The notes below the pieces were generated by a model, which saw only the letters and a list, made by a program, of their open reading frames with translations, was not told where the DNA came from and did not search any database. Position numbers and translations under genes: made by a program. A stretch of DNA of 64,000 nucleotides from CAZWCE01 sp964632505 (lineage in GTDB: Bacteria > Planctomycetota > Planctomycetia > Pirellulales > Thermoguttaceae): the NCBI GenBank assembly GCA_964632505.1, contig CAZWCE010000002.1:186001-250000 (forward strand), read 5' to 3'. Every line of letters starts with the position of its first letter. Position 1 is the stretch's first letter. Shown here piece after piece: positions 18,201 to 27,192 of this stretch.

Positions 18201-21200
18201 CCGGAAGCTTTCCGAGGGAGGCGACTGGATCCCGGTGCCCATCGGAGAAACGACGTGGCGAATCATTCCCCCACCGGGACACCGGATCCTCCACGCGGGG
18301 ACCGATCACGGCAGCCTCGACATCGGTCGTCCCCCTTTGGCGATCATCGAGGCCGGCAAAGCAGCGGCCGTGTTGCTTCTCCCTCCCTGGGGCTTGGCTC
18401 CGGGTCCGGATGCCGTGACCGATGACGTCGGTTCTCAACCGGCCCCACCACAAAGCGCTCTGCACGATGGCGAATCCGCCGTGGGAGAGCCTCCCGTCAC
18501 GGAAGCTCCGATGGGGGGTGAATCGCCTCCTATGCGGAGCGACGTAGAATTGAAGGAAGCTCTGGAAGAAGTAGACTCCGCGAGCATTCCCTTTGAAGGT
18601 CATGACCCCATGGCATTCACGCGGGATTTAGAGGACTTGAAACGGCGAGAGTTGAAAGACGCAGATAAGGCGAAGGCTGAAAAAGAAGATGCCACCGAGA
18701 TCTCGGGCATGCGACCAACTCAACCATCCTCTCTCGGCGACCAACGGCGATCTTCGCAAAGGGCGGCCGATCCGGTACGAGGCAAGCGGCTCGATTCGGT
18801 CGCCAACGTCGGCATCGAAATGCAATCTTATCCTCATCAGGCCGAAGAGGGACCCGATCCCGCCGTGGAAGTGCGGCTGATCGGAAGCAACGATTTCCTC
18901 AACGTCATGGTCGAAGAGAAACAACAGATCAACTCGTTGATGTGGAGCATTTTCTCCGCCACGGTTCTGATCGGCCTCCTCTTGGGGAGTCGTTCTGGAA
19001 AGGTTCGGTTTTTTTTCGTGTTGACGATTCTGGTCCTGGGAACACTCCTGCCGCTGATTCCCACTCTCGATCATTTCGTCCACCATTTCAACATGGGCGT
19101 CTATGGAGCCCTGGTTCTCATTCCGGTCTACTTTCTCCTTTGGGTTTTTCGTTGTTTCCGCCGCGCGCAGCGACCTCCTTCCGCCTCAACCCAGCATCCT
19201 TCGTTCGCGCAAACGACGGGCACGCTCCTGCTCGCCGTGGCGACGGCATCGCTCTTCACCTCCGCAACGGCTCTGGGACAATCCTCTCAGCCGAGGCCGG
19301 TGGAACCGGACGAAATGCAGCGGATCTTGGTCGAGTGGGTCAATGAAAAACTCTCGCCCCTTTCAGTGCCCCAGGAGGCCATTCTCATTCCGTATGATTT
19401 TGGGGAAAACGAAACCGTTGCGGCAGATCCGAAGCAGCCGAAACAGAAGATCCTCGTCCCCTATGACAGGTACGTGGAACTATGGAATCTGACTCATCCC
19501 GACGACAAGCTCGAAACCGATCAGCCGACTCCGGTTCCGTACGCCCTGGGCGGCGCCGCCTACGAAGGCACGCTTGCCATCGAGGATTCCCTGCATCTGG
19601 AGGGGACCATCGCCGTGGAGCTCCTTCGCGACCGAAAGCAACTGGTGCCGATTCGCATCGAAGGCGGCGTGCTCACCGGCGCGAAACTCGACGGAAAACC
19701 GGCCGAAATGAGCGTCGCCGAGATGGCGACTCCTGTGCCTCGGGGCAACGGGATGAATCGCGGTCCGAACGCCCCTCCGGCTCCGCAAGCCCAGCCGCAA
19801 GCGTCCGCACCGGTTCGACAAATGGAACAGCAAGCCGCTTTGCCGAACCCGTCCGATCAGGAAGCCACACTCTATCTGCTCGCCGTCGAGGGCAAGGGCC
19901 GACATGTGCTCGATCTTTCCCTCCGCATGCATGTGGAACGACAGGGGGGGTGGCGGATCGTTTCCGGACGTCTCCCGCAAGCTCCGGCCACCTCGGTGAA
20001 GTTGGTCGCGCCGGAAGAGAATCTCGAATTCCGTGCCGAGAACAACCTGGATCCCCTCAAATGGACCAGCGAGCAAGCCGGTCGGTCGCTGGAAACGGTA
20101 CCGGGCGAAGAGGGCGGCATTCGCTGGCAATGGCGTCCCCGGGTGAGCGAGGGCGAAGTCGACCGAAGCCTCACGGTGCAATCGGAAGTCTTCTTCGATG
20201 TCCAGGAAGATGGTCTGGCGGTCGATTGGGACCTCGATTTGAATTTCCGGGGCGGACGCTACGATCAGTTCCGGCTGCGGTTGCCCGAGGATTATCTCGT
20301 CGCTTCGATTGAAGGGGCGAACGTCCGCGGCTGGGAAACGGTCGAACAAAGCGATTCCGAGGCGAGAGGCGTCCTGGTCGATGTGGAGCTTCTTCAACCC
20401 TCCACCTCCGGAGAATCGTTCACCGTAAGTTTGTGGAAAACACGACGCATCGACACAGGCGATCGGGCGAAGGTTGCCGTGCCGGTCGTCTCGGTCGTCG
20501 AGGCGGCGATCCACCGGGGTAGAATCACGATCCGACACAGTCCGCTGCTGACAGTGCAAACGATCCGAACCGCGGGGGTTTCGAGGACCGAACGAAACGA
20601 CTCGGAAAGCCCGAGCGATCGCTCGACGCAACAAGTGACCCAGAGCCCGCTCGGGGTCAGCGCCGTGCAGGGATACCTCTTCCACTCCGAAGGTTATGGT
20701 TTGGAATTGGAAGTCTCCACGATTCCGGTCCGGCAGAATGCCCGCCTCGAAAGTGTGATGAAGATCTCCGAATTCGAGCGACGCCTCGAAACGCGTTTAC
20801 TGTTGGATGTACATCATCGGCCGATCTTTCAGCTCGAGATCTTCCTTCCCGAGGGTTTCCACTTGGATCGATTGTCCGCCCCCGGCGATTATCAATGGGC
20901 CATCACCGAACACGAGGATCGGCGACTCTTGACGATTTATCTGGCCAATGGCCAAATCGGCCGGGTCCCGATTCTCATGGAAGGCAAACTCGACCAGGGA
21001 AAACCGGAGAATCCCATTCCCCTTCCGTCCTTCGAGATGCCCACGCTTGAGAAAGACGTCTTTCTCTCGCAGGAGATCGCCGTCCAGGTCGATCCGGCGT
21101 TCGAGGTCTCCGCGCGGAATCTCGAAAATTGCCGAACCATTCTCTTGGAACGCCTTCACTGGCTGAAACCCTCGCAACGATCCCTCACCCGATTCGGCAT

Positions 21201-23757
21201 CGAATCTACTTCCCGCGAGTTTGAAGGAGTGCTTTCCCTCTCCACGCGAAAGGCTGAAGTCCGGAGCGATACCATCACCAATGTTCGCCTCACTCGCCGG
21301 GCCGTGGAGGAAACGATCCTGATCGATTTCACCATCACGCGGGCAGGCATTCAAGAGGTGGAATTCCTCCTGCCGCCTTGGATGGCCGATAGCCTGATCG
21401 AGGCGCCGCTGCTGAAGCACAAAACGGTCACTCCGGTGGATGCGGACGATCCTCAATCGCCTCTCGAGGTGCGTCTGGAGCTCCAGGATGAAGTGATGAA
21501 CCAGCTCCGCGTGTTGGTGCGTCACGATCGACTTCTGATTCCTGAACGGGAATACCGGGCCAGCGTGCCGACGGTGAAAACCGGCTCGGTGATCCGTCAG
21601 TACATCGTCTTCGAGAACGCCGGGGGACGCGATGAAATGATCATCGATCCCGATTCCCTCGGCGACGTCGAAGCCCTCCAACGCCAACAGAACGCCTGGA
21701 GCCGCATCGCCTCGCTCCTGGGGACCGGTGCCAACGAAGTCTATCTGGTGAAAGATCAAGCGAAGCAACCGGAATTGCGTTTCAGGACGCACCAGCGAAA
21801 AGCGATCGAAATGGCGGGAGCCCGGATCGGCCTCGCCGAAACCCGATTGGTCATGGATCACAACGGCGCCTGGAGGGCGGAGCAGATCTATCGGATCGAC
21901 AACAAAACGGAACAGAATCTGGAAATCATCCTTCCCGAACACGGCGGGGAACAGCAACCGGTCCGACTGTGGACGGCCCAGCTTCTCACCGCCCAAGAAT
22001 GGGAATTGCGCCGACAGGGCCGGTCGATCACCGGTCGTCCGGTGAAGCCGAGCATCGTCCCGGTCGATGACTCCAAGAGCGATTCATCCCATGCCGACGA
22101 GCCGAAGCCTCAGGAAGAATACGAGCGGAAACGTCGCGAGGCGATGGAGGATCATCGGCTGGTGCTCATCCCGCTGTTGAAGACCGAAGTGGGGGATCTC
22201 GATTACATCGTCCGCTTGGTCTACGGCGGCAAGGGCGTTCCGTTGCGATCCCTCGGAAAAATCGAGTTTCCCTTTCTGGAAACACTCAATATTCCGGTCG
22301 AATCGTCCGTGGTGAAACTCCAGCTTCCCGAAGATTTCGATTTTTCCTTCGACGGAACCATGCGACTGGTCGACCGGAACGAGGCTTCGGATCTGCGGAC
22401 CGCCTACTCCAAAAAAACCTCTCAAAGACTGGTCCAGACACTGCGCACCGGGACCGCGTTCGAAAAAGCCAGGGCACTGAACAGCCTGAATATCTTCAAC
22501 TCGATTCTTTCCTCCAAACGTTCCACCGGCCAAGCCCTCAGAAAATTCGGTTCCTCAGTGAGCAATCTGGGAGAATCGGAGGTTTCCCTTCCGGAATCGG
22601 AAGAACTCGCGGCATTGGAAGACGTGCCCGTAAGCCCCCCACCCGCGATTGAGAACGAATCGAGAATCATCTCCGAGTACCGGCGCCAGTCGAATGCCCG
22701 CTCTCGGAACGTCGCGGTCCAGACGGAAGGCAATTTCGATTTAGGACAAGTACAGCAGGCCGCCGAAAGGGTCAAATCGAAGAAAAGCCAATTCGATTCG
22801 AAATGGTTCATGTCGAAACAGCTCGCCAACAGCGAAACCGTCATGCCTGAAAAATCCGATAAATATGGTCACTTTCTGCAAAGCGGAAGAAATCGAGCGA
22901 CCGAGGCCGACATGGCCCTTTCGGTGGAAACATCGGACGAGGAGAAAGCCCAAATCCAAAAGAAGGAAGCCAGGGTGCAAAGCCTGGCCCGGAAAAGCAA
23001 GCTCAATAAGCCCGGTGCCGACAAGCAAGTGACCGACGAACTCTTTCTCGGAAAGGTGGCCGAAGGACAGCAGCAACAAAGGGGGTTGAAGCAACAGACT
23101 TCGAAAACGTCTCGGTCTCGAGGAGAATCGGCAGTGCAGCTTTATCAGCAGAAGCATCTCATGCGGAACGCCCTGATCCCCCAAAGTAGACCGACAGAAG
23201 CACCCGCCGATCGGGAAGCTCGGGTCGAACAGGAAGGAGCCGGAAAGGCCGTCCGACAAAACGAAAATGCCCCCTCGGAGCCGTCCTTTCCACCGAGCGG
23301 GAACATGGGGATGGCCGCCCGAAGCGATATTTCCGATGACGACGCTTCCGACATCGATGGAGACTTTCTCCGAACCAAGGTCTACGACCTGCCGACTCAC
23401 TTCGCCAGTCTCGATGCCGATATTCCCGACGCGGGAAAGACATATCTGCTGACCTCCCCCCAAGGGAAAGTGGAGATCGAGGCGATCGGCTGGTCGCGCG
23501 ATACGCTTGCCCGGCTCACCATCGCGCTGTCGGTCGTCTTGCTGGTGGTTCTTCTTTTGCTTGCCCTTCACTTTGTCAGGAGATGGAAATGCTCCCCATC
23601 TTGCCGGCGATTCCGGAATAAGCCGACCGCGTTCGTCCTGGTGATCCTCGGGATCGTGGCCATGGGAGTCTGCTCGTTCGGGGTGGGCCTGCTCCTGGTC
23701 GTGGCCGGGCTCGCACTGACAGCCGCCGTTTATGACAGAAAATCCAGCGAAAATTAA
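15289..23757 (+). CDS. Giant double-unit envelope protein (unknown function)
   Basis: A 2822-residue protein starting in ATGA overlap with the previous gene, with GAAGGAGAG before it. It reads as two homologous units joined head to tail. Unit one: a leader (about 1-33), the motif REIYVPAEDFDALL ... VLLEREEYEDLL (about 45-80), beta-rich domains, then two or three membrane helices (about 1215-1295). Unit two opens with a second signal-like hydrophobic stretch (about 1309-1330, ending TSATALGQ), the motif ILIPYDF ... ILVPYDRYVELW, similar beta-rich domains, a long hydrophilic Gln/Ser/Lys-rich region (about 2450-2690) and C-terminal helices (about 2738-2815). The internal signal-like segment could be a membrane helix or a cleavage site. 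Function unknown; a structural or scaffold role in the envelope is inference. Confidence 0.85.
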   Translation: MTRKTAFSLQAIFFRFTSCWAILAFLPVGLVGEAAESDANEKPVREIYVPAEDFDALLENQPNRVLLEREEYEDLLAKAEKDPASPAPVDAALLSSEYRMTVAGQRAMIEADLILEVVEDSWATLPLTFSHVAIQDARLDGDRALLWREKTIPSPPTPHQQQAPEPPSQGEASPEKEYTLFLRGKGRHRLKLKLIAPLQTGTARQELAFRLPSAGQSRMRLTMPGDVEMKSGASVIRREVVNEGDRTQTRFDLIPPSGAARLVMTLNSHRKREQKTVLARSVQIDEVTSTYERLHVTLSLEVLHQAIDRFRVAVPKDFEVTEVHHPQLSHWRVSEQTSSDASENDASTAEAESSPAKVLEIHFREAVSDQVLLKISAVKDFLSRQDRGDGALAEELETWEFPSLVPLDVSGNALVTGLLLDERLRMAQVEAVDLIPIDVEVLASAIPESVFQVAPGAPTLNVTAAWYAPGDDFRVGAEFQRPKAKMEVTTNLVLELTEQAQKAQGVFVIRPAVEKVFAFDFLVPEHWMVTKITNEEDLPLSYQFYPAGSEQKASGIGGRMHVRLPQGVETEQSFRLLFEAVGSTPGWLTDWKQTSFPLPAFTAVSATRDTGAVAVVGSEDFVLSAEDVVRLTPMGESEKREYLSGITTDLAFRYQGGNYRATLLVERTRPRITARVFSFYQIQPSALEVRYEILYTIEEASTRHLAFELPADTPTSMTMTGLSGTRIKEYYSNEVETESGSKRRWEVLLADRARDQQHLAVEFQLPVSEVRIDRPVTLALPPIVADGVAWQSGLASVEGHKELDVRVHASENLRPVDVGELAMAQYLPGRRLLGVYSILHKGDPLSVTITRNPGYPLYPTIVQSADIEAQLSNDGKALFHSVFRLRSRATFLKVFLLNGARLWSAELDGKPLKPQRDENSLLIDIPSGQPSELRELSLVYASEAKHTSNSRMLYLPHLAIPSRPSNESLQARKLSEGGDWIPVPIGETTWRIIPPPGHRILHAGTDHGSLDIGRPPLAIIEAGKAAAVLLLPPWGLAPGPDAVTDDVGSQPAPPQSALHDGESAVGEPPVTEAPMGGESPPMRSDVELKEALEEVDSASIPFEGHDPMAFTRDLEDLKRRELKDADKAKAEKEDATEISGMRPTQPSSLGDQRRSSQRAADPVRGKRLDSVANVGIEMQSYPHQAEEGPDPAVEVRLIGSNDFLNVMVEEKQQINSLMWSIFSATVLIGLLLGSRSGKVRFFFVLTILVLGTLLPLIPTLDHFVHHFNMGVYGALVLIPVYFLLWVFRCFRRAQRPPSASTQHPSFAQTTGTLLLAVATASLFTSATALGQSSQPRPVEPDEMQRILVEWVNEKLSPLSVPQEAILIPYDFGENETVAADPKQPKQKILVPYDRYVELWNLTHPDDKLETDQPTPVPYALGGAAYEGTLAIEDSLHLEGTIAVELLRDRKQLVPIRIEGGVLTGAKLDGKPAEMSVAEMATPVPRGNGMNRGPNAPPAPQAQPQASAPVRQMEQQAALPNPSDQEATLYLLAVEGKGRHVLDLSLRMHVERQGGWRIVSGRLPQAPATSVKLVAPEENLEFRAENNLDPLKWTSEQAGRSLETVPGEEGGIRWQWRPRVSEGEVDRSLTVQSEVFFDVQEDGLAVDWDLDLNFRGGRYDQFRLRLPEDYLVASIEGANVRGWETVEQSDSEARGVLVDVELLQPSTSGESFTVSLWKTRRIDTGDRAKVAVPVVSVVEAAIHRGRITIRHSPLLTVQTIRTAGVSRTERNDSESPSDRSTQQVTQSPLGVSAVQGYLFHSEGYGLELEVSTIPVRQNARLESVMKISEFERRLETRLLLDVHHRPIFQLEIFLPEGFHLDRLSAPGDYQWAITEHEDRRLLTIYLANGQIGRVPILMEGKLDQGKPENPIPLPSFEMPTLEKDVFLSQEIAVQVDPAFEVSARNLENCRTILLERLHWLKPSQRSLTRFGIESTSREFEGVLSLSTRKAEVRSDTITNVRLTRRAVEETILIDFTITRAGIQEVEFLLPPWMADSLIEAPLLKHKTVTPVDADDPQSPLEVRLELQDEVMNQLRVLVRHDRLLIPEREYRASVPTVKTGSVIRQYIVFENAGGRDEMIIDPDSLGDVEALQRQQNAWSRIASLLGTGANEVYLVKDQAKQPELRFRTHQRKAIEMAGARIGLAETRLVMDHNGAWRAEQIYRIDNKTEQNLEIILPEHGGEQQPVRLWTAQLLTAQEWELRRQGRSITGRPVKPSIVPVDDSKSDSSHADEPKPQEEYERKRREAMEDHRLVLIPLLKTEVGDLDYIVRLVYGGKGVPLRSLGKIEFPFLETLNIPVESSVVKLQLPEDFDFSFDGTMRLVDRNEASDLRTAYSKKTSQRLVQTLRTGTAFEKARALNSLNIFNSILSSKRSTGQALRKFGSSVSNLGESEVSLPESEELAALEDVPVSPPPAIENESRIISEYRRQSNARSRNVAVQTEGNFDLGQVQQAAERVKSKKSQFDSKWFMSKQLANSETVMPEKSDKYGHFLQSGRNRATEADMALSVETSDEEKAQIQKKEARVQSLARKSKLNKPGADKQVTDELFLGKVAEGQQQQRGLKQQTSKTSRSRGESAVQLYQQKHLMRNALIPQSRPTEAPADREARVEQEGAGKAVRQNENAPSEPSFPPSGNMGMAARSDISDDDASDIDGDFLRTKVYDLPTHFASLDADIPDAGKTYLLTSPQGKVEIEAIGWSRDTLARLTIALSVVLLVVLLLLALHFVRRWKCSPSCRRFRNKPTAFVLVILGIVAMGVCSFGVGLLLVVAGLALTAAVYDRKSSEN

Positions 23758-24129
23758 TTTTCTTTGCTCCGCCATTGGCAATCGCTTTTCGTTTGCGTTA
23801 TCATGGTAGAAACGTTTAAGATACGCTAGGATTGCGTTTCCTCTTGATTCGGTTCCGCAACCGATCGACAGGCGCCTCGGCACACGCCCCTGCGAGCCGA
23901 GCGGAGCGTTTCCTTTCCCGGAGGCCGGTTCCCTTTGCGCCCGTTCCATTGGGAGAATCCATACTTTCGTCAACAGCGTGCGATGCGCGGCGAAAACCAC
24001 CTTTTTTGGTCTTTGTCTGACTTATCGTTGCAACGAGTTTCCCCACCATGGAAACTCTCATGGTGATTGGCTCGACGGCAGGCGTTTCGTTGGCAACCAA
24101 CATTTTTTTTCTAGCATGAGGAATGATCA
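23758..24129. other. Intergenic region with candidate promoter for the Gfo/Idh gene
   Basis: About 370 bases after the giant gene. No hairpin plus T-tract terminator was recognised for that gene. The stretch contains the candidate promoter listed separately and a GAGGAA shortly before the ATG at 24130. No RNA or small gene could be supported. Confidence 0.4.
23775..23804 (+). promoter_or_regulatory. Candidate sigma-70-type promoter
   Basis: TTGGCA and TATCAT are separated by 18 bases, 5/6 and 4/6 matches to consensus. It would give a leader of over 300 bases for the rightward Gfo/Idh gene. A chance match cannot be excluded. Confidence 0.35.
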
Positions 24130-25629
24130 ATGAGCAAGATTACACGACGTCGTTTTCTGGAAGACTCCATGTTTGCCGCAGCGGCCGCCGGCGCGGCGAC
24201 GGCGGGCATTCACGCCATGAACGAACCCCGCCAGGCGAAGGCGGCGGTCAGCGCGAACGACAAGCTGGGCGTTTGCGTGGTCGGCATCGGTGGTCGCGGC
24301 TGGGGTTCCCACTGCAAAGAGTGGATGAACAACCCGAAGACCGAAATTCTGTACATTTGCGATCCCGATTCCACCCGCGAATCGAAATGCGACCAGATCG
24401 CCGAAAAGCAAGGCGGCAAGAAGCCGAAATTCATCAAAGATATGCGTGAAGCGTTCGACGACCCGGCGGTCGACATCGTCAGCAACGCCGCTTCCAACCA
24501 TGCCCATGCTCTTTGCGGCGTCTGGGCGATGCAGGCCGGCAAAGACTGCTATCTTGAAAAGCCGATCTCTCACAACGTCCATGAAGGCAAGGCGCTGGTC
24601 GCCGCCGCGAAGAAGTACAACCGAATGTGCCAGGTCGGAACGCAGTGCCGCTCGAATCCCTCGAACATCAATGCGAACAAGTTCATCATGGAGGGCGGTC
24701 TCGGTGAAGTGAAATTCGCCCGCGGCCTCTGCTACAAACGCCGCAAGTCGATCGGCCCGCTGGGCGTGTACGAAGTTCCGGAAACGGTCGACTACGACAT
24801 CTGGAGCGGCCCGGCGCCCATCAAACCGCTGACCCGCCCGCGTTTCCATTACGACTGGCACTGGCAACGCCTCTACGGCAACGGCGATATGGGGAATCAA
24901 GGACCTCACCAAACCGACATCGCCCGCTGGCACCTGGGAATCGAACGCTTTCCCAACTCGGTCATCACCTACGGCGGACGTCTCGGCTACGACGTCCAAA
25001 CCGGCGATCCCGACTTCGTCGAAGCGGGCAACACCGCCAACACCGAAGTGTCCATCTTCGATTACGGCGACAAGTGCATGGTCTTCGAGACCCGCGGTCT
25101 GGAAACTCCCGCGCTGCGCGGCGCCCACATCGGCGTGATCGTCTACGGAAGCGAGGGTTATCTGGTCCAATCGAGTTACAGCTACTCGGCGGCGTTCGAC
25201 CTCGACGGCAACAAATTCAAAGAGTTCAAGGGTGGCAGCAACCACTTCAGCAACTTCCTCGACGCCGTCGAAGCCCGCGATTCGAGCATCCTGAACTCCG
25301 ACGCCCGATGCGGTCACCTCTCTGCCGGTTTGGCCCACATCGGCAACATCTCCTACTATCTCGGCGAAGACAACAAGGTCTCGCCCGAGGAGGCAAAGGA
25401 AGTCCTCAAGGATGTCAAGAGCGAAGACGACAACGTCGAGACGCTCGAACGAACCGTCGAACACCTGAAAGATAACGGCGTCGACCTCGAGAAAACGCCC
25501 ATTTCCCTCGGGCCGCTTCTGAAGTTCGATCCCGAGACCGAGACCTTCATCGATCACGATGAGGCCAACGCGATGCTGACGCGCGACTATCGCGCCCCCT
25601 ATGTCGTCCCGAAGCCGGACGACGTCTGA
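24130..25629 (+). CDS. Tat-exported Gfo/Idh/MocA family oxidoreductase
   Basis: A 499-residue protein with a twin-arginine-like leader (I-T-R-R-R-F-L-E-D followed by an alanine-rich stretch) and a GAGGAA ribosome binding site. The Rossmann motif is VVGIGGRGWGSH, the family lysine is in YLEKPISH, and the second domain includes GDMGNQGPHQTDIARW with the conserved histidine. It is longer than the typical 330-430 residues because of an acidic C-terminal extension (VSPEEAKEVLKDVKSEDDN onward). Export with its cofactor already bound would explain the Tat signal. The substrate is unknown. Repeat copy 2 lies about 30 bases after the stop codon. Confidence 0.92.
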   Translation: MSKITRRRFLEDSMFAAAAAGAATAGIHAMNEPRQAKAAVSANDKLGVCVVGIGGRGWGSHCKEWMNNPKTEILYICDPDSTRESKCDQIAEKQGGKKPKFIKDMREAFDDPAVDIVSNAASNHAHALCGVWAMQAGKDCYLEKPISHNVHEGKALVAAAKKYNRMCQVGTQCRSNPSNINANKFIMEGGLGEVKFARGLCYKRRKSIGPLGVYEVPETVDYDIWSGPAPIKPLTRPRFHYDWHWQRLYGNGDMGNQGPHQTDIARWHLGIERFPNSVITYGGRLGYDVQTGDPDFVEAGNTANTEVSIFDYGDKCMVFETRGLETPALRGAHIGVIVYGSEGYLVQSSYSYSAAFDLDGNKFKEFKGGSNHFSNFLDAVEARDSSILNSDARCGHLSAGLAHIGNISYYLGEDNKVSPEEAKEVLKDVKSEDDNVETLERTVEHLKDNGVDLEKTPISLGPLLKFDPETETFIDHDEANAMLTRDYRAPYVVPKPDDV

Positions 25630-25659
25630 ATCGGCGAGTGACTCGCTCGAATCCTTGAC

Positions 25660-25767
25660 TTATTCATGTTCGCAAAAATAGTGGCCCCTCGATTCATGCT
25701 GTGATGTCCGTAGGGTCGGGCTCTCGCTGTTCGCCCTGGGATCACTCTATATATGCGACACTCAATA
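25660..25767 (-). repeat. Dispersed structured repeat, copy 2
   Basis: On the minus strand this reads from TATTGAGTGTCGCAT to TTGCGAACATGAATA, the same family as copies 1, 3 and 4. The GGGC / GCCC hairpin is kept. The second hairpin pairs CCCTACGG with TCGAGGGG, using wobble pairs. Two extra bases (a TATATATA run) sit in the left arm. It lies between the Gfo/Idh gene and the propeller gene at 25892, antisense to both. Confidence 0.85.
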
Positions 25768-25891
25768 GAACAACCACGTCGGAAGCATGGGGCTTTCGGC
25801 GTGGTTTTCTTGATATCGCGTTGCTTTTTTCCTGGAACCGACGACAATCGACCCTCGTTTTTTTCACACCCGATCAAGAGGATCCGAACCG

Positions 25892-27163
25892 ATGCAATCT
25901 TCCCCGACAAGACGTGATTTCCTGAAAACCTCCCTCGGAACCACGCTCGCCGCGGCACTGGCCTCCGGTGATCTTTCGAAGAATCTTTTTGCAAAGGAAG
26001 GGGACCTCCCCCCGATCCGACAAATCACTCGGGGACCGAAATACCACTGGTTCGGCTATTACGACAAGCTTCAGTTCGACCCGACGTGCCGATATGTGCT
26101 CGGCATGGAAGTCGATTTCGAGGGACGAAGTCCGACAGCCGACGATGTGATCCGCATCGGCATGATCGACCTGGAGGAAGACGATCGCTGGATCGAACTG
26201 GGGACTTCCAGCGCGTGGGGATGGCAACAGGGATGCATGCTCCAGTGGCTGCCGGGCTCGGAATCGGAAATCATTTGGAACGATCGCGCCGACGATCATT
26301 ACGTTTCACACATCCTGGATGTCCACACACGGAAGAAACGCACGATCGATTGGCCTATCTACGCGGTCAGCCCCTGCGGTACCTGGGCCGTCACGGCCGA
26401 TTTCCGCCGCATCAACGACATGCGTCCCGGTTACGGATACGCCGGATTGCCTGATCCCGCGGCCGATCAACTCGCCCCCGAAGACACCGGCATCTTCCGG
26501 GTCGATCTGAAAACCGGCAAGTCCGAGTTGGTCGTCTCTCTCGCCGAAGCGGCTGCGGTCCCTTTCGAGAGCTACGATCTGACGGGAGCGAAACACTACT
26601 TCAACCACTTGCTGGTCAGCCCCGACGGCAAACGCTTCGAATTCCTGCACCGATGGAGAATGGAAGGACTGCGCAGCTTCGGCACGCGCATGTTCACCTG
26701 TGCCGCCGACGGCAGCGACCGCCGGGTGATCGATCCCAGCGGGTACACCTCCCACTTCATCTGGCGCGATCCCGACCACATTTTGGCCTGGACCCGACCG
26801 AAAGGGAAGGAAAGCGGTTTCTGGCTCTTCGAAGACAAAGTCGACGGAACGGTCGAACAGATCGGCAAGGGCATCATGACCCGTAACGGTCATTGCACCT
26901 ACCTGCCGGGAAACGAGTGGATTCTCAACGACACCTATCCCGACAGAGAGCGGCTGCAGCACCCCTATCTCTATCACGTGCCCACCAAGAAAGTGCATCC
27001 GCTCGGACATTTCCATCTCCCGAAGGAATACTCCGGCGAGTGGCGGTGCGATACCCATCCTCGGTACAGCCCCGACGGCAAATCGGTCACGATCGACTCG
27101 CCGCATACCGGTCAGGGACGCCAGATCTTTCTGATCGACATCTCCGGAATCGTTGGGGAATAG
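25892..27163 (+). CDS. Tat-exported TolB/PD40-like beta-propeller protein
   Basis: A 423-residue protein with a strong twin-arginine leader (P-T-R-R-D-F-L-K-T followed by a leucine/alanine run). The body has WD40-like or PD40 blades: HWFGYYDKLQFDPTCRYVL at the start, YAVSPCGTWAVTADF and LLVSPDGKRFEFLHRW in the middle, and HPRYSPDGKSVTIDSPH near the end. Related propellers include oligogalacturonate-lyase-like and TolB-like proteins; I see no residue set that proves lyase activity. The gene stands between repeat copy 2 and a convergent pilus-like gene 29 bases away. Confidence 0.75.
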   Translation: MQSSPTRRDFLKTSLGTTLAAALASGDLSKNLFAKEGDLPPIRQITRGPKYHWFGYYDKLQFDPTCRYVLGMEVDFEGRSPTADDVIRIGMIDLEEDDRWIELGTSSAWGWQQGCMLQWLPGSESEIIWNDRADDHYVSHILDVHTRKKRTIDWPIYAVSPCGTWAVTADFRRINDMRPGYGYAGLPDPAADQLAPEDTGIFRVDLKTGKSELVVSLAEAAAVPFESYDLTGAKHYFNHLLVSPDGKRFEFLHRWRMEGLRSFGTRMFTCAADGSDRRVIDPSGYTSHFIWRDPDHILAWTRPKGKESGFWLFEDKVDGTVEQIGKGIMTRNGHCTYLPGNEWILNDTYPDRERLQHPYLYHVPTKKVHPLGHFHLPKEYSGEWRCDTHPRYSPDGKSVTIDSPHTGQGRQIFLIDISGIVGE

Positions 27164-27192
27164 AAATCCGATGGATCAATGAGCAAGGGCCA

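Noticed and set aside
24127..25557. Leftward frame of about 476 codons over the Gfo/Idh gene
   Set aside because: It is antisense to a clear oxidoreductase; its repetitive Val/Ala/Asp content is the mirror of that gene's codons.
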